From Lentibacillus lipolyticus (GTDB lineage: Bacteria; Bacillota; Bacilli; Bacillales; Amphibacillaceae), in NCBI GenBank assembly GCA_004145795.1, contig SEIO01000007.1, forward strand, positions 28,963-92,962: a stretch of 64,000 bases of DNA. The letters are read 5' to 3'. The translations under genes were made by a program, and so were the position numbers. The first letter of the stretch is position 1, and each line of letters begins with the position of its first letter. The notes beneath the pieces were generated by a model. It did not search any database. It was not told the origin of the DNA and saw only the letters and a program-made list of their open reading frames with translations. This document shows, piece by piece, positions 8,845 through 17,303 of the stretch.

Positions 8845-9423
8845 CTAACTTTTCGCTTTTTTCCGTCTGATTGTGAGCCAGTAAGTGATCAATATCGACA
8901 GAATACTGAGCCAAAAAGTAAAATAGCCAATTTCATTCATATACATATCAATCGAATTATACACTGGCATCTGCTCAAATACATAATCAATGACATCGTT
9001 ATGTAAGGTCCAGACGGCAGCGAAAACAATATGCCGTCGTTCGATTCTATAAAAAGGTGCATATAGTAGGCCCTGAATGGCCATTGCACCATGTGACACC
9101 ATCAGCATGTACCCCGCCCAGCCAAGTGTACCATCAACAATCAATGTAAGCAGATTCATTAGGACGGCCCAGACACCATACTTGAACAATGTAACCATTG
9201 CAAGTGCTTCCATATATGGAACATTCCGGTTAAACAGGAAAAATAACACAAACACAGTAAAAAACAGAGTTGCTGTTGGACTATCCGGGACAAACAACAA
9301 AAATATTTCTGGTGTTTGATACAGTTGGAAACGGTACCAATAAAAGCCGTACACCGTTCCAATCAAATTGATCCAAAACAGGATAAGCAAAAATCGCTTG
9401 TCAGTGAGGATGTAACGTAACAT
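8845..9423 (-). CDS. ypjA: DUF1405 integral membrane protein (YpjA)
   Basis: A 192-residue protein with about five hydrophobic segments and an arginine- and lysine-rich C-terminus. It matches the DUF1405/YpjA family in length, layout and position between qcrC and ypjB. No catalytic motif is evident and the function is unknown. The ATG follows AGAAGGG. Upstream lies a 770-bp stretch without genes that holds a repeat element and separates it from qcrC. Confidence 0.85.
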   Translation of the reverse strand: MLRYILTDKRFLLILFWINLIGTVYGFYWYRFQLYQTPEIFLLFVPDSPTATLFFTVFVLFFLFNRNVPYMEALAMVTLFKYGVWAVLMNLLTLIVDGTLGWAGYMLMVSHGAMAIQGLLYAPFYRIERRHIVFAAVWTLHNDVIDYVFEQMPVYNSIDMYMNEIGYFTFWLSILSILITYWLTIRRKKAKS

Positions 9424-9515
9424 GTGTCAAATCCCTTCTTTTATAATGTTTTCTAAATGACTGTTGCGTATTGCGTCATTCCAGAGAATCAAACACTGCT
9501 GAACAATATGTATAT

Positions 9516-10005
9516 AATGCGTCGTAGTTTTGTATATGTTAAACCGCCGCTACGGAAATACACTGGGGTGCTCGTCGTGTTGCAAGTGGTTTCAGTGAAG
9601 CAGCACTCCTCGCAACTCGCAGCGTACTCGACGAAGCGGCTGCTCGTCGCTGCGGGGTCTTCGGACACGCGCTGTTCCCGCAGGACAAGGAACGCTTCGG
9701 CAGCGATACATCTTCGTAAGAAAAAGCGGTTTTCTTTTTCAAGGAGTCACCGCCCTCCGCTCACCCGGACTAGTGAAGTGTTATCATGCGTTTTCTTATA
9801 ATGATTCCTGCTTGAACAAATAGCTTATAAACACAAAACTAGCGGAGTAAAAACACGAAGACTCCTGTGGGAATGCGCAGTGTGAAGACCCCGCAGAAAA
9901 AGCGATCTTCTTTTTCGAGGAGGCTGAGGACAAGCCCACGGAAAGCGTAGTGTTTTTACGGAGCGTGTGTTATAGCACTCAATATTTTTGATGTTACGAC
10001 GCATT
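9516..10005. repeat. Repeat element copy 1, MITE-like ends
   Basis: The 490-bp element begins with AATGCGTCGTA and ends with its inverse TACGACGCATT. Its left 80 bp (9543-9622) are almost identical to 31811-31888. The interior has block A (9650-9762) and block B (about 9840-9950, with GACTCCTGTGGG, GACCCCGCAG, GAGGAGGCT and GGAAAGCG). Both blocks recur in the second copy on the opposite strand and in opposite order. The GACTCCTGYGGG/GACCCCGCAG/GGAAAGCG pattern resembles repeats I know from several Bacillaceae genomes. There is no transposase gene. Confidence 0.8.
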
Positions 10006-10131
10006 TTCTATCAACTGTGCCGGAAAAACAATAACGTTCACGGAAAGAGCCTTTATGATTTTTAAACATAGTAAGAAAACAGCTATCTTTCCAAGAAAGC
10101 TTTACTAACGTTTTATACTATCGTTACTTAT

Positions 10132-10169
10132 AAAAAACACCTTCACCAATCTGTTTTGGCGAAGGTGTT
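10132..10169 (-). terminator. Terminator of the qcrABC operon
   Basis: On the minus strand the stem AACACCTTCGCCA/TGGTGAAGGTGTT is followed by a T run, 20 bp after the qcrC stop codon. Confidence 0.92.
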
Positions 10170-10190
10170 GTTGTATAAAACATGTTCATG

Positions 10191-10961
10191 TTACTGTTCA
10201 TTAACAGATACGATGAAATCTGCCAGTTTCTGCAGTTCTTCATCAGATCCGCTAAACTGTCCCGGCGGCATGGAACCTATTCCTTCTTTTGCAATCGTAG
10301 CGATTTCGTCCGCGGAATAATCAATGCCGATTAGTGCAGGTCCCGCAGTACCCCCCATGTCTTCTCCGTGACAGCTCATACAGTTGTTTTCATATAGGGC
10401 ATATCCTTCTGATTCTTTGTCAATTTGCACTTCTTCAGACGGTGGAACCGGTTTGTTTGCATCCGCACGCTGCTCCCAGTCCACATGTGAAGCTGATTTA
10501 TAGGTCAGCCATATCGTGGAAGTGAGCGCCAGCAGCATCATGCCGACTGCAATCGGACGCTGGTGCGGACGTCTTCCCGGTCCGTTGTCAAGGAAAGGCG
10601 CCAGCAGTAGTCCGCCGAAAGCTAATCCGGGTATTATTATAATACCGAATAAAATATAAGGCCCACTGGCAAAATCATATTTCAGCAGTTCGTACAGGAA
10701 CAGAAAATACCAGTCCGGTAATGGTATATAACCGGCAGCAGTTGGATCGGCCATTTTTTCCAGCGGAGCCGGGTGAGCCAGTGTCATGGATAAAAAGCCA
10801 ACCAGAAACACAGAACCCGCCAGCCACTCTTTTAATAAAAAGTTCGGCCAAAATGCTTCCGTTCTGCCAGGGTACTCTGAATAGTCTTTTGGTATATTTG
10901 ATTTGCGCTCCGAGGATATACGTGAATCCCCGACGAACTTCATTCCTTTACCCTTATGCAC
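10191..10961 (-). CDS. qcrC: Menaquinol:cytochrome c reductase, cytochrome b/c subunit
   Basis: QcrC joins the C-terminal membrane part of cytochrome b (subunit IV-like) to a cytochrome c domain. The first 30 residues are cytoplasmic, followed by three membrane helices to about residue 150, with the quinol-site PLPDWYF motif near residue 81. The heme c motif CMSCH lies near residue 194 and the axial methionine is in SMPPGQF near residue 235. It forms the bc complex with QcrA and QcrB and passes electrons from menaquinol to cytochrome c. The N-terminus matches the B. subtilis protein as I know it, which fixes the start. A terminator follows. Confidence 0.97.
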   Translation of the reverse strand: MHKGKGMKFVGDSRISSERKSNIPKDYSEYPGRTEAFWPNFLLKEWLAGSVFLVGFLSMTLAHPAPLEKMADPTAAGYIPLPDWYFLFLYELLKYDFASGPYILFGIIIIPGLAFGGLLLAPFLDNGPGRRPHQRPIAVGMMLLALTSTIWLTYKSASHVDWEQRADANKPVPPSEEVQIDKESEGYALYENNCMSCHGEDMGGTAGPALIGIDYSADEIATIAKEGIGSMPPGQFSGSDEELQKLADFIVSVNEQ

Positions 10962-10979
10962 AGCTTAACCTCCTTTGTT

Positions 10980-11654
10980 TTATAGTGGTCCGGAAATTCC
11001 CTGTCTTCTGATCAGTATGAAGTGAACGCCTAATAAGGCGAACAGTCCTGCAGGCAGGAAGAAAACGTGAATCGCAAAGAATCGGGCCAGCGTTTGGGCA
11101 CCAACAATTTCTTCATCCCCGGACAGCAATGTTTTGATTTCATCACCAATTATAGGTACGTCTTGTGCAATGTTTAAGCCTACTTCAGTAGCAAAATACG
11201 CTTTATTATCCCAAGGCAGCAGATATCCTGTGAAACCAAGTCCCAAAATGGTAAAGAACAAGAGTACTCCAACTATCCAGTTCAGTTCACGCGGTTTTTT
11301 GTACGCGCCCTGGAAAAATACGCGTAATGTATGTAGCAAGAGCATTACAATGACCACACTTGCACCCCAGTGGTGCATGCCGCGCACAATTTGACCGTGA
11401 GCTACCTCAGTTTGCAAATAATAAACAGAACGCCATGCATTTTCAATATCAGGCACATAATACATAGTCAAGAACATACCTGATAAAATCTGGATGACGA
11501 CGACGAAGAACGTCAATCCCCCAAAGCAATAAACAAAAGCAGAAAAATGATGGGCTGGATTAACGTGCTCAGGAACTTCATGATCCGCAATATCACGCCA
11601 TATCGGCGTAATATCTATACGCTCGTCTATCCAGTCATAAATCTTTTGCAGCAT
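10980..11654 (-). CDS. qcrB: Menaquinol:cytochrome c reductase, cytochrome b subunit
   Basis: A 224-residue cytochrome b6-type subunit with four transmembrane helices. Paired heme-ligating histidines are visible in the second helix (MHHWGAS near residue 93) and the fourth helix (AIHVFFLPAG near residue 194 and LGVHF). The FTGYLLPWD quinone-site motif is near residue 142. It sits in the membrane between QcrA and QcrC and is co-transcribed with them: 6 bp separate it from qcrA and 18 bp from qcrC. Confidence 0.97.
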   Translation of the reverse strand: MLQKIYDWIDERIDITPIWRDIADHEVPEHVNPAHHFSAFVYCFGGLTFFVVVIQILSGMFLTMYYVPDIENAWRSVYYLQTEVAHGQIVRGMHHWGASVVIVMLLLHTLRVFFQGAYKKPRELNWIVGVLLFFTILGLGFTGYLLPWDNKAYFATEVGLNIAQDVPIIGDEIKTLLSGDEEIVGAQTLARFFAIHVFFLPAGLFALLGVHFILIRRQGISGPL

Positions 11655-11660
11655 CTTTTA

Positions 11661-12176
11661 TTACGCCTCCTCTCTTGGCTGTGCTTTTCCAAGGAATAAC
11701 ATGCCATTTTCAACTTTGTGCTCGTAAATATCAAGTCCGGCTGTTGGCGGTGTTCCTGGAACATTCATGCCATCTTTATAATACAGACCATCATGGCACG
11801 GGCAATAGAACTTATCAGGATGGTCATCACTGCCTTCCCATGAAACAACACAGCCTAAGTGTTTACAAATCGGGGAAAGGGCAACAATATCGCCGTTTTC
11901 GTCTTTATAAACCCATGCGGATTTACCTACTTTGGATTCGTACCAGCCATCCACCTGTTCAATTTCCCAATCTACACGTTGTGGTTCATCCGTAATGTCT
12001 TCAACAGCAAGTTTAACATTAGTAAAGTCGCCGGCTGCTGAACTTTCCTGGAGTACTGGGTCAATGGCCATACGCAGTGGTGAAACCATCAGTCCGGCTG
12101 CCATAAAGCCACCCACACCTGTAAGCGTATAATTCAGAAACTGCCGACGGGATACTGGTTGTTTGCCTTCGCTCAT
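11661..12176 (-). CDS. qcrA: Rieske iron-sulfur subunit of the bc complex
   Basis: A 171-residue Rieske protein. The N-terminus has the twin-arginine-like SRRQFLNY sequence before a hydrophobic helix, as expected for Tat-dependent membrane insertion. The [2Fe-2S] ligands are in CKHLGC (near residue 109) and CPCHDG (near residue 130). It transfers electrons from menaquinol towards the cytochrome c domain of QcrC. It is the first gene of the qcr operon and has a clear sigma-A promoter 69 bp upstream of its start. Confidence 0.97.
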   Translation of the reverse strand: MSEGKQPVSRRQFLNYTLTGVGGFMAAGLMVSPLRMAIDPVLQESSAAGDFTNVKLAVEDITDEPQRVDWEIEQVDGWYESKVGKSAWVYKDENGDIVALSPICKHLGCVVSWEGSDDHPDKFYCPCHDGLYYKDGMNVPGTPPTAGLDIYEHKVENGMLFLGKAQPREEA

Positions 12177-12244
12177 GATTTTTTCCCCCCTCTATACGTT
12201 TTTCACGGACAAGTTTTATTAAATCAGATTACTAGGACAATACC

Positions 12245-12273
12245 ATGATAGCGCAAACTATAGGACGGGTCAA
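12245..12273 (-). promoter_or_regulatory. Sigma-A promoter of qcrABC
   Basis: TTGACC-N17-TATCAT reads on the minus strand, 10 of 12 consensus bases. It lies between ypiF and qcrA, so the qcr genes have their own start of transcription. Confidence 0.75.
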
Positions 12274-12344
12274 TATAAATCCCCTGTACATCCGGTCAAT
12301 TCTCAGAGAATGGATGCAAGCGGAAAAGCATCAAGATAAATCGA

Positions 12345-12818
12345 TCAGGTTTTTGAATCCTTCCAGTAACTTCTGATCAGTTCGCTGACCTGCTGCACGT
12401 GTTCACGGATAATTGACTGCATGCGTCCGGGATCAGCTGATTCATCACTGGTTATCGGAAGCCAAATCATAGTCCCTGGGAGCGCCTGTTCATGTTTCTT
12501 CCAGCTGGAATCAGATGTGATAAAAAAAACGTGGTGAAATGGCTGTGCCTGTATATCATTCATCCAATTCCGAATGCGATCTAATTCCGCTTCTTTGTCA
12601 GCTGTTTTCACATAATGGTATTCGGGTATCAGCATCACCCTTCCGGTCAGTTCTTTTTCCAATTCACGCAAAAATACAGTAAGTGCTTCCGATTGAAAAG
12701 CATCCTTATCAAGTTTTGCATCGTTTGATAATTGAAATGGAAGCAATGGTACAACTGCTGTATCTACATATTCTTTTGCTTGGATAAATTGCTGTAAATC
12801 TTTTTTTATCCATTTCAT
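12345..12818 (-). CDS. ypiF: YpiF, DUF2487 family protein
   Basis: A soluble 157-residue protein beginning MKWIKKDLQQFI, matching the YpiF/DUF2487 family in position between ypiB and qcrA. It shows no signal peptide or known catalytic motif. The function is unknown. The ATG at 12818 has GGGAG 6 bases upstream; the longer reading to 12869 would begin before this ribosome site. A terminator separates it from ypiB upstream. Confidence 0.82.
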   Translation of the reverse strand: MKWIKKDLQQFIQAKEYVDTAVVPLLPFQLSNDAKLDKDAFQSEALTVFLRELEKELTGRVMLIPEYHYVKTADKEAELDRIRNWMNDIQAQPFHHVFFITSDSSWKKHEQALPGTMIWLPITSDESADPGRMQSIIREHVQQVSELIRSYWKDSKT

Positions 12819-12892
12819 AGTATACTCCCTGCCCTTCTGTCTATTCTGCAAATAGCAAGAATTTATCACGTGTATTTATTATGCTAAGGAAA

Positions 12893-12933
12893 CAAAAAAA
12901 AATCAACCTATCCAATCAGGAATTAGGTTGATT
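12893..12933 (-). terminator. Terminator after ypiB
   Basis: The perfect stem AATCAACCTA/TAGGTTGATT is followed on the minus strand by a run of nine T residues. Its upstream arm contains the last codons of ypiB. Confidence 0.9.
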
Positions 12934-13482
12934 TGATTTCATGCGATCAATCGCATGAAGCTGTTCAGTAAGTTCGTTAAATGTCTGCCGGTCTCTTTCA
13001 TCAAGCGCACAGTCAATTTTTCTCTTTAGTGCTGCACGCTGGTACTCATGTACCGTTAGATCCAGTATCTCTTTTGCCGTATCTCTGTCTTGTTTGGTGA
13101 TAAAATAATCGTCAGGAATGAATGGGTTTTCAACAAGCACTGCCGCATAATTACTGTTCTGATGAGATTTATTAAAATTCAATTGGATGTACAATGGCTC
13201 GTTCTGGTTCATGCGAATATCATGGAATGACTTTTCGGCATCTGTTGTAACTAACTGTTTTTTATAAAAACGAAACGGAACTTCTTCTGAGCAATGACTG
13301 GTCATGATGAGTCCCCTAGGGCAATATTTTGCCTCACGAACAAAGTGTATGTTTTCCAGCAGATTCTTATGATTGATAATATAATTGAGAATCCACACAC
13401 TCTCCCGTTTTTTTAACTGATAATGGTTCAAAAACCACTGGATAAAACTTTTTTTGTCTTGTACGGAAACAGGAGTCTGCAT
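12916..13482 (-). CDS. ypiB: YpiB, UPF0302 family protein
   Basis: A 188-residue soluble protein of the UPF0302 family. The N-terminal half holds conserved KKSFIQWFLNHYQLK and ECLWILNYI-like segments, and the C-terminus is a charged helix. The function is not established. The ATG follows GGAGG at slightly long spacing. It lies 35 bp after ypiA and ends in a terminator, so ypiA-ypiB close the aro transcription block or form a short unit of their own. Confidence 0.86.
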   Translation of the reverse strand: MQTPVSVQDKKSFIQWFLNHYQLKKRESVWILNYIINHKNLLENIHFVREAKYCPRGLIMTSHCSEEVPFRFYKKQLVTTDAEKSFHDIRMNQNEPLYIQLNFNKSHQNSNYAAVLVENPFIPDDYFITKQDRDTAKEILDLTVHEYQRAALKRKIDCALDERDRQTFNELTEQLHAIDRMKSNQPNS

Positions 13483-13517
13483 TTACCAGGATAACCTCCC
13501 TCACTCTCCATTTAGTC

Positions 13518-14786
13518 TTATCGAACGTTTCGAGTACTCTTCAGCCGGGATACATATTCTTCAATGTCCGCATCAAGTGGTTCTAAGCGCAAATACGCTT
13601 CAAACAATTGGATGGCGTCGTCAATCCTCCCTTCTTCTGTAAGGAAATAGCCATATTCTTTAAGGAAGTCACTGTCTTGGTTTAAGCTATTATATGCTTC
13701 CCTATAGTGTTTTAATGCATTGTCATACGATTCTGTTTCATTATAAGCACGAGCTAGCTCCCATTCGTACAGTGGGTCTTTTGCCCCGGTCTGAAGAATC
13801 GATGTCAGCAAATCTATGATACTTTCCTCTTTGTTCTGCTGTTTCAGCAATTCAATTAAAAACAGCACGGCTTCTTTGTAGTCGGAATCAAGTGCGATAG
13901 CTTCACGTACCCACTTCTCACTATCTTCATCATTATTCAGCTGGTGCGCCATGGATCCGGCGAAAAAATACAGTTCTTTATTAAACTCATCTACTTGAAT
14001 TCCCTGAAGGGCAGTATCATAAGCTTCCTGGATCATTTCTTCCGACTCGTACGCTTTCGCCAATTGATAGTAGGCAGTATGGTAATACATATCCTGTTCA
14101 ATTACATGTTCCCAGGCTCGGATAGCAATGTCGCGACGCCCGGCATGAAGCGCCGTGAAGCCGTATTTAAATAAAGTATCCGGATCTTCGCTGTCGATAT
14201 CCTGGTAAATTTCCAGTGCCATTTCATATTCCCCGGACGCGGCATACGCTTCAGCCAGCCGGTCGTTGACGGATACATGGTCGATTTCTTTTGTAACGGG
14301 AAGCACTTTTTCATAGTACGTAATTGCCTGCCGGTAATCACCATTGGAAAACAGCAGTTCACCAAGTGCAAAATCGATAATCGGTTCATTCGGCTCATGA
14401 TGTTTTGCAGTAAGAAGTTTTTGTTCGGCAACTTCAAAAAGGCCCTGCGCCTGATACAAGTCCGCCAACTGCAGTAATGTCTGTACATAAGCTGGGTCGT
14501 CTTCTTCAACCTCATTCAGCAGATTGATGGCCTCCTCATCGTTACCCTTTTCAATATATACATCTGCAAGCATGATTTTTATTTCATTTTCTTTTGGAAA
14601 ACGATGCATTAATTCATCTAATATATCAGCTGCCTCGTCCAGAAAACCCCACTGAATATATAGTTCCGCAATCGTAAATTTTTCTTCATCGTCGGCTTTT
14701 GGGAGATAATCCTCAAGAAGCGATATTGCTTTTTCCATTTGCTTGCTTTCCATTAAATTGACTGCTTCCATTATGGTGGTGTCCAT
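13518..14786 (-). CDS. ypiA: YpiA, tetratricopeptide-repeat protein
   Basis: A 422-residue acidic cytoplasmic protein made almost entirely of TPR repeats (about eleven helix pairs, such as AEQKLLTAKHHEPNEP and LEIYQDIDSEDPD). It probably works as a protein-binding scaffold, but partners are unknown. The ATG at 14786 has AAAGG at a spacing of 8; the ATG three codons upstream directly abuts that site. A terminator for aroA lies just before it, so it starts a separate transcript. Confidence 0.9.
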   Translation of the reverse strand: MDTTIMEAVNLMESKQMEKAISLLEDYLPKADDEEKFTIAELYIQWGFLDEAADILDELMHRFPKENEIKIMLADVYIEKGNDEEAINLLNEVEEDDPAYVQTLLQLADLYQAQGLFEVAEQKLLTAKHHEPNEPIIDFALGELLFSNGDYRQAITYYEKVLPVTKEIDHVSVNDRLAEAYAASGEYEMALEIYQDIDSEDPDTLFKYGFTALHAGRRDIAIRAWEHVIEQDMYYHTAYYQLAKAYESEEMIQEAYDTALQGIQVDEFNKELYFFAGSMAHQLNNDEDSEKWVREAIALDSDYKEAVLFLIELLKQQNKEESIIDLLTSILQTGAKDPLYEWELARAYNETESYDNALKHYREAYNSLNQDSDFLKEYGYFLTEEGRIDDAIQLFEAYLRLEPLDADIEEYVSRLKSTRNVR

Positions 14787-14860
14787 CAGGTACATCCTTT
14801 CTGCTGTCGTGCGCTTTTATCTTTTCATCATACAGAATACAATTTTTTTATTCAATCAGA

Positions 14861-14890
14861 AAAGAATCTGCCTGAGCAGGCAGATTCTTT
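14861..14890 (-). terminator. Terminator after aroA
   Basis: A 30-base perfect palindrome (AAAGAATCTGCC arms) overlies the region just after and partly before the aroA stop codon and is followed by a T-rich tract on the minus strand. Confidence 0.85.
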
Positions 14891-16183
14891 TTATCGATTG
14901 GTTATATCGCGCAAATGCTGAAAAAAGTCGGGATAGGATATAGCAATGGATGAAACGTCATCAATGACTACTTTTTGTTTGGCAATCAAAGAAGCGATAG
15001 CCAGCATCATGGCAATACGGTGATCATGATAGGCCTTTGCTTGTCCCCCTGTCAGAGCAGACTTACCGTTGATGATCATCCCATCTGCTGTCGGTTCAAC
15101 GTCTGCACCAATTCTGTTTAGCCCATCCACTGTTGCTTGAATTCGGTCCGTTTCCTTCAGCCGAAGTTCTTCCGCATCACGTATAATGGTTTCACCTTCT
15201 GCCTGAGATGCAATGAGTGCAATAACGGGCAGCTCATCAATTAGCCTTGGGATTATATCGCTTTCAATAACGGTAGCTTTTAGCGGGCGATGAGCAATTG
15301 TAATGTCGCCAAACGTTTCGCCGCCAATGGTTTGTTTATTGGCAATGCTGACTTGTGTTCCCATTTCGATTAAGACATCGATTATACCGGTCCGGCTATG
15401 GTTGAGACCAACCCTGCGAAGCGTTAATTTACTGCCGGGTACGATGGCCGCCGCAGCCATAAAGAACGCAGCTGAAGAAATATCTCCAGGAACGGTCACA
15501 TCCGTTGCAGCTAAGGAGCTTTCCCCCGTCATCTGTATATGACAACCGCTCGTTTTAATATCCGCACCGAAGGCCTCGAGCATATTTTCCGTATGGTTTC
15601 GTGACGGTGTTTCCTCCGTGATTTCCGTTGTCCCTTCCGCAAATAATCCCCCGAGCAAAACGGCAGATTTGACTTGGGCACTTTTAACCGGGAGTGTATA
15701 ATGAATACCTTTAAGATTTCCCCCTCTGACTGCAAGTGGCAAGTAACTGCCATTGTTTCTTCCGTCAAAATGTCCCCCCATTGCTGACAGGGGCTCCACA
15801 ACACGATCCATTGGCCGCCGCGTTAAATGTGGATCACCATATGCCGAAGTGAAAAATGGCATACCAGCCAGTACCCCCAACATCAACCTGGCAGTTGTTC
15901 CCGAGTTTCCAAAATAAATCGGTTCATAGGGTTCCTGTAAAGCCGCCAAGCCACGACCATGGATTTTCAGTGATGTTCCCTTTTCCTCTATTTCCACACC
16001 CAGTCGCCGGAAAGCTTCCACTGTACGACTTGTATCCTCGCTAATCAGAAATTGTGTGATGGTTGTTGTACCCTCCGCAAGTGACCCAAGTATGATAGCC
16101 CGGTGTGAGATTGATTTGTCTCCGGGTACCTGCAACTCACCGGATATCGGGGATGACGCAGGTGCCAATGTCATTTCTTTCAT
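14891..16183 (-). CDS. aroA: 3-phosphoshikimate 1-carboxyvinyltransferase (EPSP synthase)
   Basis: The enzyme makes EPSP from shikimate-3-phosphate and PEP. The 430-residue protein starts with the PGDKSISHRA motif (near residue 20) and has the GNSGTTARL motif near residue 91 and the DRI/DHRIAM motifs in the C-terminal half, all typical of the family. The called aroE gene of B. subtilis is the same enzyme. It follows tyrA after 22 bp and ends the aro block at a terminator. Confidence 0.97.
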   Translation of the reverse strand: MKEMTLAPASSPISGELQVPGDKSISHRAIILGSLAEGTTTITQFLISEDTSRTVEAFRRLGVEIEEKGTSLKIHGRGLAALQEPYEPIYFGNSGTTARLMLGVLAGMPFFTSAYGDPHLTRRPMDRVVEPLSAMGGHFDGRNNGSYLPLAVRGGNLKGIHYTLPVKSAQVKSAVLLGGLFAEGTTEITEETPSRNHTENMLEAFGADIKTSGCHIQMTGESSLAATDVTVPGDISSAAFFMAAAAIVPGSKLTLRRVGLNHSRTGIIDVLIEMGTQVSIANKQTIGGETFGDITIAHRPLKATVIESDIIPRLIDELPVIALIASQAEGETIIRDAEELRLKETDRIQATVDGLNRIGADVEPTADGMIINGKSALTGGQAKAYHDHRIAMMLAIASLIAKQKVVIDDVSSIAISYPDFFQHLRDITNR

Positions 16184-16205
16184 TAGTTTCCTTCCCCCTT
16201 GACTG

Positions 16206-17303
16206 CTATTCTTCCAGCATTAATTCATAGCCTTTATCCTGCAATAGCTGATAACTTTTTTGCTGCTCCTCTTTTGTTGAAACACTAAGCCGCAAAGCGC
16301 CTGTTATACCCTCACGAATTTCAAGAATTTGAATATTGGTTATGCTGACATTTTCCTCTGCCAATAAATTGGCAACAGAGGCTATAGCCCCTGTCTGGTC
16401 CCGTATATCGACATAAAGATCATAAAACGAAGGAATAGCACCTTTTTCCTTCGCACCAAGCCCATCACGGTACTTTTTCGCACGCCAAAGATAAGAAGTC
16501 AGCTGTTCTTTATCATGTTCCATCAATATTTGTTTTAAAGCTGTCATTTCTGTTGTCCATTCGTCAATGAGATGAACCATTTTTTGCCTGTTGTGATAAA
16601 AAATATCCTGCCAGAGCTCCGGACTGCTGGACGCAATTCTGGTGACATCACGGAATCCACCAGCCGCAAGCTGCGGGATGAATGCGTGAGTCTCTTGCCA
16701 TTTGTTCGCCTGATGAACAAGTGCGGATGCAACTAAATGAGGAAAATGGGAAATAACGGCTGTCATCTCATCGTGTTCATTTGGCTGAAGCTCAATTATG
16801 TTGCTCTTTGTATCCTCGAGCACACCCTGCAGCTGCCATACCGCTTGGGTCTGACAAGATGGTGCTGGTGTTAATACATAGATTGCATTTTCGAAAAGAT
16901 GCTCTTTGGCCGCTTTAATCCCTTTTTTGTGGGAACCAGCCATAGGATGCCCGCCGATAAATTTTATCCGGCTGTTTTGCAAATGATATGCTGCTTCCAT
17001 TACAGGTTTTTTAACTGAGGATACATCACTGATAATGACGTCTCGATCAAACGTGATGGTATCCAGTGTTTGCATCAGTTCAATTGTTTCTGATATTGGT
17101 GTGCCCAGGATAATATAATCGGCTTTGTTAGCTGCTGTCGTAATAGCTGAGCTAGCTTCATCAATAATGCCGTTTATTCGGGCAAAGTCCATGGTCTGTT
17201 GATCGATATCATAGCCTATAACATGATTGGTCTCCGATTTGGCAAAGCACTTTGCCAGTGAACCTCCGATTAACCCCAATCCGATTACAAAAATGGTCCT
17301 CAC
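16206..17303 (-). CDS. tyrA: Prephenate dehydrogenase with C-terminal ACT domain
   Basis: TyrA converts prephenate to 4-hydroxyphenylpyruvate for tyrosine. The NAD-binding loop GLGLIGGS is at residues 7-14, and the catalytic-region GGHPMAGSHKKG lies near residue 117. From about residue 290 an ACT domain (DQTGAIASVANLLAEENVSI) suggests feedback control by an aromatic amino acid. The ATG overlaps the hisC stop by 4 bp, indicating coupled translation. Confidence 0.96.
   Translation of the reverse strand: MRTIFVIGLGLIGGSLAKCFAKSETNHVIGYDIDQQTMDFARINGIIDEASSAITTAANKADYIILGTPISETIELMQTLDTITFDRDVIISDVSSVKKPVMEAAYHLQNSRIKFIGGHPMAGSHKKGIKAAKEHLFENAIYVLTPAPSCQTQAVWQLQGVLEDTKSNIIELQPNEHDEMTAVISHFPHLVASALVHQANKWQETHAFIPQLAAGGFRDVTRIASSSPELWQDIFYHNRQKMVHLIDEWTTEMTALKQILMEHDKEQLTSYLWRAKKYRDGLGAKEKGAIPSFYDLYVDIRDQTGAIASVANLLAEENVSITNIQILEIREGITGALRLSVSTKEEQQKSYQLLQDKGYELMLEE

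Larger units (their letters stand above)
9424..10190. other. Gene-free stretch with repeat element and qcr terminator
   Basis: No credible coding sequence is present. Bases 9516-10005 form a repeat element related to one at 31780-32421; the similarity continues to about 10045. Bases 10132-10169 are the terminator of qcrC. Short open frames here are GC-rich products of the repeat and lack ribosome sites. Confidence 0.8.

Noticed and set aside
9457-9801. 114-codon plus-strand frame across the first repeat element
   Set aside because: Low-complexity arginine- and serine-rich translation of the repeat, no ribosome site, not kept in the second copy.
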